DNA of 35,224 bases from Kipferlia bialata. Its lineage: Eukaryota > Fornicata. Shown here piece by piece: positions 12,871-20,781 of the stretch. A program made the translations under genes and the position numbers. The stretch is taken from contig BDIP01000060.1 of the NCBI GenBank assembly GCA_003568945.1, forward strand, positions 1 to 35,224. Reading direction: 5' to 3'. The notes under the pieces were generated by a model. It was not told the DNA's origin. It searched no databases and was given only the letters and a program-made list of their open reading frames with translations. How positions within the stretch are numbered: the first letter of the stretch is position 1; each line of letters starts with the position of its first letter.

Positions 12871-13642
12871 GTGCTAGACCAACGTTAGTTTGGACAGAAG
12901 AGATATCTGTAAATAATAGATAATATCTATAATAGACTATTATGGTCTGGGGGCAGGCATGGGTGAGATGAATAGATACATAATTATTGAACGTCGATAG
13001 AGAGGTGTATATGCAAAAGAAGACAGGTCACGAGGCCAGAGTATATATTCTCACTAGACAATTTGTGTCTAATAGTGTATCAAACTATAGTCTCTGCATG
13101 GGTGTTACGAGGATAATGCAGCACTGTGCCCTCACTAAGAGGATACATGAGGCAGCTAATCGCAAACCTTCAGCACTGGCTCCAGCTGTCCGCCACTGAA
13201 TCATACTCAGTATACTCCACTAAGAAGAAGGATTGCTACGCCAGGACTGTCTGAAATGACCCTCGTGGTGCTTGAGATTCGTCAGACCCGCAGTGTCCAC
13301 CATATTCGCCCGAAATAAGGTGAGAGACAAGGATCCTGGTGCCACTTGCAATGAGCTGACCTGCGAATAAGGATCTTTAGTGGGTCCATGTCTCACTCGA
13401 AGCAGCAGAGCCAGAGAGAGAGAGAGAGACGATTCATTGGAGCGAACCCTTTCTAGCCATGGAAGACGAGTATACCAGGTGGGCATGCCTTCGCAGGGTT
13501 GTTGGTGCCTATGATGTGCACATGTCCACGTACTTCTGACATAGACACCTGACCAGTCTGAGGCAGACTTTGTGTAAGACTCTAGGAAGACCCATCTATA
13601 CAGAGAGTGAGGAGCATCCTTTCTTACCGGCATGATGTGCCC
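12871..13642. other. Convergent intergenic spacer
   Basis: This lies between the stop of the RNF213-like gene (plus) and the stop of the Kelch-like gene (minus). It contains an AT-rich part (12890-13000), a short GA repeat (about 13411-13429) and a 137-codon open frame on the minus strand starting 10 bases after the Kelch-like stop. That frame has no recognisable domain and part of it is the translated GA repeat, so it is more likely 3' untranslated sequence. No tRNA or other RNA gene was recognised. Confidence 0.5.
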
Positions 13643-15748
13643 TTATTCTCTCCTGGGGACGCTGTACCCCCACTTCATGTCTGGGTGGGGGTAAAACACC
13701 TTAGGCTGGAACTGACACACGGAAGTGCGGTTGTGGGCCCCAGCTGAGTCAGAATATTAGTAGTATATTGTCTGAATACATAGTGTACACTCCTGCTGAG
13801 TCAGAATAACAATAATAGAGAGAGAGAGAGGTTTCGATGGTACTTTCCTTTAGAAATAGTCCGCTTTGCAGAATCATAAGTTATGATTCTGCAACATGTG
13901 AGTGTATGGTTATCCGACAAAGCTGAATATCATATATAGTCATATATATAGTGTGTGTGTGTGTACATATAGTGTACATATAATCACTACACATATAGTG
14001 TATTTATAGTGTATATATAGTGTACATATAGTGTGTAGTATATACTTAGTGTATATATAGTGTGTATGTAGTACATATATATTGTGTACCAGTATATATG
14101 TATACATATACTAGACCTAGCACTTAAAACTACCTATAAGGGCCGTGTTCTCGTTCTGCATCACGCCATGGGGGCTGAAAATCTCTCCTTCCCACTCTTT
14201 CCACACCTCGACAACCCCGCACACTGTGTCAAATGCAACAACCATCGACCTGCCTGAGGTTAAGACACCATGACTTCTAGAGTGATTCTACTTGAATCAG
14301 ATTGAGAAGCAGATAGACGACATTCCTCATACCTGGTATTGAAGAATAATAGAGAGAATTAGAGAGAGAGAAGAGAGAGAGAGAGAGACCTCTGACGCCT
14401 ATGACTATGTACTGCCCCACAGCGAGGGCTGCTCCGGGGCAAAGGCAGTACCGACAGATAGGGAGGAGAGCACTAGGTACCGCTATGTCACCCTCCACTA
14501 CCCACCCTCTGGCCTTGCGGAATGTGATGTGGCGGGGATCCCTGTCCACACTGCTATTAATATATATATATATATAACTATATATATATATATATATATG
14601 ACTAGTTAGCAGAGAATGAGGTGGAATCCAGCGTAATCCTTGACCTAGGAGAGGATATGTACATTCTCTTGATTGCCAATTATATAGTCAACTATCTTCA
14701 GTATCAGTACCTGATGAAGTGCACTGTGTCTCCCATCAGCGCATGTGCGTATTCAAAGAGTGGCGCGGGGCTATCGGCAAGTGGGGTGAACCCACCACTC
14801 AAGGGGTCTAGCATCCAGGCCTTCTTGCCACTCCTCTTTGGGGTCCATCCTCCTATGTAGAAACCCTCACAGACAAGAACCTGAGGGGGTGGATGGATAT
14901 ACGAGAATATAGTCTATTATATATAGATGTGTCAAACTATGGAGTAAGAGAGAGAGAGAGAGAACATGATACCTCTCCCTCCAGCGCTACCAATGGACCC
15001 CAGTGATGCTCGATGCCGTCTTGCTCTCTCTCGGATGGGTCAGTGGGTGTCATGTAGTCTATTCTGCCTGGTGCACATCGCCCTGCCAGTGTGCTCTGTC
15101 TACCCTCAGTATCAGCATCAGTAACAACATCTTCAGTATCAGTATCAGCATGAGTAACAACATCTTCAGTATCAGTACCTTGCCGGCGCCCTCTCCCTCT
15201 AACCAAGTGCATAGGTCACACCCGAGGAAAGTGTGTGTCTTGGTGCTATATCCCACAAGAATGCCCTATGATTAGTTACTTAACACAGGAGGTATCACGT
15301 AGGTGTTCCATACTTGAACCTCAGGTACCCCTAAGCCCCAACATAGGTAGCAAGTGTGTTACCTGTGGTAGTACCGCATTCTCTTTGTCTACACCCTCTA
15401 GCGGCCCTGGAGAGTCGCCCAATAGAGGTGCACCGGAATAGTCGAGCTTGGCCTTGAAAGAACCAGACTCATCCTCCTGCCTATCACTCAAAGACATGAA
15501 TCTGCTACAGTCCTATTAGGCAGGATGTGTGGATATACGTATACATACATATACTTAGTATAGTTGAGCCTTTCTAGTGTATCTATACACACATACTTGT
15601 ACCTCTGTCGTGACACCTACTACTTGGGGAGTCTTAGGGCCCCTCGAGGGTCTACTGAAGTACTTGTTCTCACTTGGGGCCGTGTATACCGCATTCCTAT
15701 ACAGCTGAAGGCGGGGGAGCAGAGTAAAGCCAATCTCGCTGGTCTCAA
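13643..15748 (-). CDS. Kelch-like beta-propeller protein, 5' end uncertain
   Basis: Minus-strand exons: 15748-15603, 15476-15363, 15265-15179, 15095-14973, 14880-14711, 14541-14390, 14253-14134, 13743-13643. They join in one frame to a TAA stop, about 336 aa. Kelch-like blades are seen from their spacing: ILVGYSTKTHTF; then FYIGGWTPKRSGKKAWMLDP followed by LADSPAP; then GWVVEGDIAVP, AVGQYIVIGVRG, and VVAFDTVCGVVEVWKEW. The double-Gly, aromatic and Trp positions fit degenerate Kelch motifs, which usually form protein-binding propellers. The C-terminus is SVPRRE. The start is not settled: an ATG at 15497 lies in frame just upstream of the second exon, and the first exon opens next to a CT/GA repeat. 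No CTACACCCTT-type promoter box was seen upstream. A fusion with the kinesin exons is possible but the junction crosses the G/A tract. The exon chain is well supported; the Kelch call is moderate. Confidence 0.6.
13929..14112. repeat. AT-rich minisatellite (ATATAGTGTAC-like units) in an intron
   Basis: Loose tandem copies of ATATAGTGTA(C/T) and TATATAGTGTGTA fill the long last intron of the Kelch-like gene (13744-14133). Units vary in length, so this is a degenerate minisatellite rather than a clean microsatellite. It makes this intron, at about 390 bases, the longest supported one in the window. Confidence 0.7.
14559..14599. repeat. (TA)n microsatellite
   Basis: Two runs of TA, separated by an AAC interruption, lie inside an intron of the minus-strand Kelch-like gene, close to the 3' splice site of the exon starting at 14541. 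Confidence 0.9.
15108..15178. repeat. Two-copy intronic tandem repeat
   Basis: CAGTATCAG..AACAACATCTT is repeated twice, with a third partial copy ending at the intron's 5' splice site on the minus strand. Unit length is about 33 bases. It fills most of the intron 15178-15096 of the Kelch-like gene. One frame stays open across it (a TDTEDVVT-like repeat), so retention as coding sequence cannot be excluded. Confidence 0.65.
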
Positions 15749-15751
15749 CTG

Positions 15752-15833
15752 CTCTCTCTCTCTCTCCCATCCTCTCCCTCTCTCCCTCTCTCTCCCCCAT
15801 CCTCTCCCTCTCCCTCTCTCTCCGTGTCTCTCC
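15752..15833. repeat. CT/GA-rich low-complexity tract
   Basis: CTCTCTCC-type sequence about 80 bases long lies just upstream (minus strand) of the first Kelch-like exon. On the minus strand it translates as Arg-Glu repeats in the frame of that exon, but an intronic polypurine tract is more likely. Confidence 0.8.
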
Positions 15834-16035
15834 GTGTGGCAAGATTGACGATTCCTGGTGTTAGGAAAAGACACATGCTACTGAAGTAGTTTCAATCATG
15901 TCACATACCACTCTATCTCTATATATACTTCCAAAATGGATACATGTCAGAGTATGATTGCTGTCAGTGCCAGTGTCCATAAAGAAACTGGTGGTGTTAC
16001 ATCTATGAGATGTTGTGACACGGTAAGAGAGAACA

Positions 16036-16125
16036 CGGGGGGGGAGAGAGGGTATAGAGAGGGAGAGGGGGGGGAGAGGGAGACGGGGGCGGGGGGGGGG
16101 GGGGGGGGAAAAAAAAAAAGGGGGG

Positions 16126-16161
<36 letters not shown>
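16036..16161. repeat. Long G/A homopolymer tract, possible assembly junction
   Basis: From 16036 the plus strand becomes G-rich, with G runs around 16060-16080. From 16085 to 16161 it is nearly pure G, interrupted by a C and by an A10-11 run around 16109-16119. Homopolymers like this are a known artefact of some short-read chemistries and of gap filling. Here the tract separates three kinesin exons from a Kelch-like gene without a visible promoter, which strengthens the suspicion. Confidence 0.85.
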
Positions 16162-16163
<2 letters not shown>

Positions 16164-16293
16164 TGTATTCTAGTAACCCAGCCCAGCCACATGTCCTCCT
16201 ATGACGGAATACACACATAGTAACACAAAAAGAGACATAATGATTAACACAATATGGATGTGAGTGTATTGACTTATATACAATACCCTGTAC

Positions 16294-16647
16294 CTGGTAC
16301 ATGTCCTCCTGGGATGCATCTGTCATGACCTTGTCCAGCGTGAAGTGCATCGTCTTGGCATGGTGGTCCAGATACTCAGCCTTCCTAGGTATTAGTGCAT
16401 ATATATATATATGACTGTGTACACATAGACCAAGTGTTACCTGCCCAGCTCCACATTGACAGTCTTGCCATCGGACACAGTCACCTGGCAGTCAGTCCCC
16501 AATCAAAATACACATACATCAGAGCATATCAGGTGTCTCATATGCATACAACATGCAGAATGTGGACAGTCGTACCTGGTCATTTGCATTGCTCGTGGGG
16601 CGCAGACGCACGAACACATTCACAGTGCTCTGCTTAGACCCGCCCAT
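16294..16647 (-). CDS. Kinesin motor, N-terminal fragment (three exons)
   Basis: Exons on the minus strand: 16647-16576, 16484-16441, 16384-16294, joined in one frame. The protein begins MGGSKQSTVNVFVRLRPT, the first strand of a kinesin motor domain (V-x-V-x-V-R-x-RP). It continues through TVNVELGRK to FTLDKVMTDASQEDMYQ, the conserved F-x-[FL]-D-x-V-x-x-x-x-[ST]Q-x-x-[VM]Y block. Residue choice is closest in memory to kinesin-9 (KIF6/KIF9), flagellar motors, but 70 residues are too few to be certain. The next expected block, with the GQTGxGKT P-loop, was not found before the G/A tract, so about 80% of the motor is missing from this locus. Introns end in CTGACTGCCAG and CTAATACCTAG, matching the window's 3' splice-site style. 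The gene is divergent from the GKRP-like gene. Confidence 0.78.
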
Positions 16648-16752
16648 AATAGTACTTACTGGCCTCTCTCTGGCACAGGGGGTGTATGGGAGTGCAGGGG
16701 GACGGTAGAAGCAGTGAATGACAGCACGAGAGAGAAATCCTTGTTTTTTGGC

Positions 16753-16802
16753 CTACACCCTTCACCGAGTGTTTTTGAGGTCTTGGCAAAAGAGGGTGTA
16801 GG
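16753..16802. promoter_or_regulatory. Divergent promoter elements between kinesin and GKRP-like gene
   Basis: CTACACCCTT lies on the plus strand at 16753-16762, and CCTACACCCTCT reads on the minus strand at 16802-16791. Between them is TTTTTGAGG (16772-16780), which read on the other strand is CCTCAAAAA. The plus box is about 96 bases from the GKRP-like ATG and the minus box about 145 bases from the kinesin ATG. The shared core and face-to-face layout in a 200-base spacer suggest a bidirectional promoter. Confidence 0.6.
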
Positions 16803-16848
16803 CCCTGGATCAGTATATAGCTTCTACTCGCCTGGCCTTGTGTGCACT

Positions 16849-17347
16849 ATGGGGCTCAGGATCACCGAGCAGCGCAACCCCATTACGGATGACATAGATA
16901 TAGTGACCCCAGCTGAGATTTTCCGGTTACTTGGGAAGGTGAGGGACTGGTGATAATTGGTACATAGGTGCATCTGATACTGTGTTGTCTTACTGCACCA
17001 CAAGTGTATTCAGTGCTCAATATCTTCGCTTGGAAGAAGTATTCGTGCTAGCGAGTAGCACTCGTTGTGTGCAAGAGCACCATCTCTATTACGACCTGGT
17101 GTATCCACCCCCCATATCTTGACTCTAGGTCTCTGATGGTCTTGTTACCTCTCTATACATATACATATGGATATATACATACACACCAAATACCCATTCC
17201 CTCACGCTGCATTGACCCGCCCTGCCCCTGACTGTCAGGTTGATGCCCAGCTCTATGCCTCCCCCTCCCTGGCTGACCCTGGGGTCAGGGCCAGTATCCA
17301 GAGGGTGGCAGACTGGGTGGCAGAGCAGGGGGAGGATGGGAAGGTAT

Positions 17348-17393
<46 letters not shown>

Positions 17394-20300
17394 ACGTGGA
17401 TGTGTCTGCACATGTCGCATGGAAAGGCATGACCCACTGGCTGCTTGGTCTCTCTCTCTCTCTCTCTCCCCCTCCCCCCCAGCCTGTGTCTGTGACCATG
17501 GGTGGGGCCGGCACCAGTGGCAGGCTGGCATACTTCGTAGCAAGGTATATTTTCTCTAGGTTTCTCTGATCTATATTTTCACCTCCTCTCTTTCTGACCC
17601 AAAGGGCCTGCCTTCTTCCAGCCTTCTCTCTCTCCCTCTCATTCTGCTATCCTTCACCTAGCATCTCTGTCTACTATAAGAGTATGTATATGCCCTGACC
17701 CCCAGGTGTCTTACCGAGAGACTGGCTGGTACCGACGCTGCACCCTCCCTCTCCTTCCACTACCTGATAGCAGGGGGGGACAGGGCACTCGTCAGGGCTC
17801 AGGTACGGGTTGTGTATGTATATACATATATACTCTATGCATGTACACTAGTATACACCCCCCCCCCCAGGAGAGTGCCGAGGACAGCAGTGTCCTGGCA
17901 GTCCAGGACTATGCCAGGGTGGCAGCAGGCCCAGCGGCAAAGGCATACATCGGAATATCAGCAGGTGTGCTACTTAGATATATACTATATATATACTTAC
18001 TGGCCCTAACCCCTAGGCATGAGTGCCCCCTACGTGTCTTCTCTCTCTCTCTCTCTCTCTCTCTTTATGTATATATATATGTGTGTATATATATACTAGC
18101 ACTAACCCCTAGGCATGAGTGCCCCCTACGTGGCTGTGCAGGCTGTGGAGGCCATGCACCAAGGGGAGGGGGAGATACCAACACCTAGACATGTGTGCAT
18201 ATTCGGATGCAACCCTCCATCCCAGGTAGGCATAGATGTTAGTATACATGTATGTGCTGTATATCTACAGTGTGCACACCCCTCAGCCCTCACCCCTCCA
18301 GGCCAGGGCCATGCCCATCGAGTACCTGAGGACAGAGGGTGGGGAGGAGAGGGGGTTCAGAGACATCCTGCAGGAGCTGCTGACCCTCTCCCCCTCCCCC
18401 TCCCTCTCCTCCTCTGTCATCAACCCCATTGTCGCACCGGAGGGTATCGCAGGCAGCAGTAGGATGAAGGTGAGTATACATATAGATATATACTTGCTGC
18501 TGTTTGTATACTATCCCTCACTCTGCCAGGGCGGCACCTCGACCCTCATTGCCATGTATGCCGCCCTTCTCCCCCCTGTGCTACAGAGGCTAGGGGGTGC
18601 CGAGGCCTCAGTCACCTCAGAGCATGTGCTGGACGCTGTGGAGAGGGGGGTGGGTGCACTCTATGCGGCAGAGGGACATGCAGATGCCATGGCCACTCTG
18701 ATAGAGGGGGCAGCTGAGGCCCTGGCAGGAGGTATCCCTCACTCATAGATATGATATGGATTACAGTCACCCCCCAATCCCAGACCACTCCATCGTGTAC
18801 TGCTGTGAGGACATTGACGACTCAATCGTGGCATTTATCGACGCAAGGTACTCTATGTGTGTGTGTATAGCTACCGTCATTGTTTCTTTACAATACAGAT
18901 GTATGTATATCCATGGTGTTTGTGGATGTATTTGATTGATGACTGCTTCATTTCAGATTCATATACGCCATGTATAGATACAATTCTTTCAGGTTCGCAA
19001 TGTGCGTCGCATACATGCATACATAATCCATATTGATACCCCCTAGAGGGTACCCTCCACGTGTAGAAGTTGGTGTCATATGGATGTGGTCATTCATTCT
19101 ATATTCCATCACTCGCTCACCGCCAGCGAGTGCCCCCCCACCTTTGGCAGTGGGTGGCATGACGTCAAGTGCCTGATAGAGGGTGGGTGGGACAGGGTGC
19201 TGGAGGGCATGGGAAAGACAGAGGCAGAGAGAGACGGGCTCAGGGACTACCACCCGCTCAGGTACAGTCCAGTATTGATACTCCTCTACACTTCACTGTA
19301 TCTATGATTGATATGTATACTTTAGTAATAGTGGTAATTAGTGGAGTGTATGTATAAGTATCTCACCCTAGGTACACGTCTGGCGATGTCGAGGGAGAGA
19401 CCGCCTCCGTGTCAGAGGGAGACCTGGTGATACTGATACCACAGGTAGATATGTCCATATGCATCTAGGCCATCCTCAACCGATACTGACACCAGACCCC
19501 TGGGTGGGTCCCCCAGTGGCTGAGGGAGAGGCGCAGCACTGAGGCTGGCAGGAGTGAGTCCCTCTCTGTTGTGTCTCTGGAGATAGGTGTTGACACTGAC
19601 ATGGATGTGAGGGTATCGGTCAGGGCAGGTGCAGGAGGCGATACCCCCAGCGTGTGCTGCCCACCCCCCTCTGCCCTGTCTGCTGTGGTCAGACATGTCT
19701 GCACCAAGCTGTGCCTCAATGCTATCACGACAGGGGCACACATATGCCGCGGCAAGACACTAGGTGGGACACACAAACATACATACCTCACACGCAATCT
19801 CTCTCTCATTCCAGGCAACCGCATGATCGACCTATCTGTCTCCAACAGTAAGCTGTATGTGCGTGCCTGCAACCTGATCACTGAGATAGTGGGGGGGGCA
19901 GGCCTGACCCTTGGGGATGGCGAGGCAGAGGCAGCCCTGCTCAGAAGCATATACATCACAGACAACATCGAGGTGGGGGTCAACATTGGCCTACATACCA
20001 CATTTGTCATGCCCTCTCTCTCCTCCTATCGTTGGACCAACCTCATGCTGTCTCCCTCTCTCTCTTCTCCCCTCCAGCCCATGCTCTCCCTACCAGTGGA
20101 GGACCACATTGCTAAGGCAGTGCGCATGCACAAGGTATAGTGCCCAACCACTACATGTTATTCATTGTGAAGTGAGTATATACACTCTGTTGTCTGTCAC
20201 TATTTACTAGATTGGATAGTTAGTCCACAGGCTTTCTGCATAATGCCGTATTCCATAATACATATAGGAAGAATGGTTAATGGAGGATAGTGGGTGAATT

Positions 20301-20514
20301 AGTATGCTATAGTACTCATCACAGGTTCTCTTTGATTTCCTCTGTGTATGCACTCTCCACTTCACCACTTCACTGACACCAGGTCCTCCCCGTTGCGGTG
20401 TGTCTAGCCCTTCTGCAGGCCAAGGGAGAGACTGTGTCTGTGCAGGGGGTCAGAGACACCATACTCACAGAGCCAGTGGTCAGAAACGCAGTCAAGGCGC
20501 TTATGAAGCACTAA
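16849..20514 (+). CDS. GCKR-like: Glucokinase regulatory protein (GKRP)-like double SIS-domain protein
   Basis: Fifteen exons: 16849-16938, 17239-17343, 17483-17544, 17706-17802, 17871-17964, 18113-18225, 18302-18469, 18530-18731, 18784-18847, 19127-19261, 19372-19444, 19517-19763, 19815-19972, 20078-20134, 20383-20514; 598 aa, close to human GKRP (625). The N-terminus ITEQRNPITDDID is the family start. First SIS domain: GGAGTSGRLAY, HYLIAGGDRALVRAQESAEDS, ISAGMSAP, then NPIVAPEGIAGSSRMKGGTS. Second SIS domain: IVAFIDASECPPTFG with DVKCLI; then LNAITTGAHICRGKTLGNRM, IDLSVSNSK, and the C-terminal helical lid VLPVAVCLALLQAK. Sugar-phosphate-contacting positions known in GKRP (the Ser of GTSGR, the Ser of the SAP motif, Glu of ESAEDS, Lys of SNSK) are kept. 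In animals GKRP binds fructose phosphates and inhibits glucokinase. The bacterial relative MurQ is an etherase with a single SIS domain. Whether this protein regulates a kinase is not shown. Confidence 0.93.
17349..17391. repeat. (CT)n microsatellite in intron 2 of the GKRP-like gene
   Basis: About 21 CT units begin six bases after the 5' splice site at 17343/17344. A shorter CT run (17452-17468) precedes the 3' splice site of the same intron. Confidence 0.95.
18006..18132. repeat. 31-base direct duplication spanning an intron/exon boundary
   Basis: CTAACCCCTAGGCATGAGTG and the following CCCCCTACGTG occur identically at 18006-18036 and 18102-18132, separated by (CT)n and (TA)n. The second copy is the true 3' splice site and exon start (GMSAPYV). 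The first is a decoy inside the intron with the same branch site, AG and first coding bases. Confidence 0.9.
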
Positions 20515-20702
20515 AGACTCGATTGTGTGTATTGTGTGTTTAAAGGTCATGGCTTGAATAATTGTATTTGGGCTAAAGAGAGACCGAGTATACCATTTCA
20601 AAATGGAGCTATCATCCATCTCGTGCTCCTTCTCAGTGAGTGAGAAGCCATCCACCAGAATCTGGCGATCCCTGGAGTGTAGGGAGAAGGATGCTGCCAC
20701 AG

Positions 20703-20722
20703 CTACACCCTTCTCTCAAAAA
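20703..20722 (+). promoter_or_regulatory. Promoter element of the giant membrane-protein gene
   Basis: CTACACCCTT at 20703-20712 is followed by CTCAAAAA at 20715-20722, about 80 bases before the ATG at 20782. It is the same bipartite pattern as upstream of the other genes. It also lies about 190 bases beyond the GKRP-like stop, so the spacer 20515-20781 is essentially terminator plus promoter. Confidence 0.6.
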
Positions 20723-20781
20723 TCCCTACACGCTCCAATCATGACTTGACAAGTGAGACTTCTCCTCTCAGTATTCAGAAG

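Noticed and set aside
13220-13633. 137-codon minus-strand ORF after the Kelch-like stop
   Set aside because: No domain, partly a translated GA repeat, lies where 3' untranslated sequence is expected.
15930-16001. Possible remnant of the kinesin P-loop on the minus strand (TGTDSNHTLT reading)
   Set aside because: The resemblance needs several gaps and substitutions at invariant positions, has no fitting splice sites and is probably chance.
18006-18019. CCTAACCCCTAGG as telomere-like (CCCTAA) sequence
   Set aside because: It is a single unit at a 3' splice site and is explained by the branch-site/AG motif found at the other introns.
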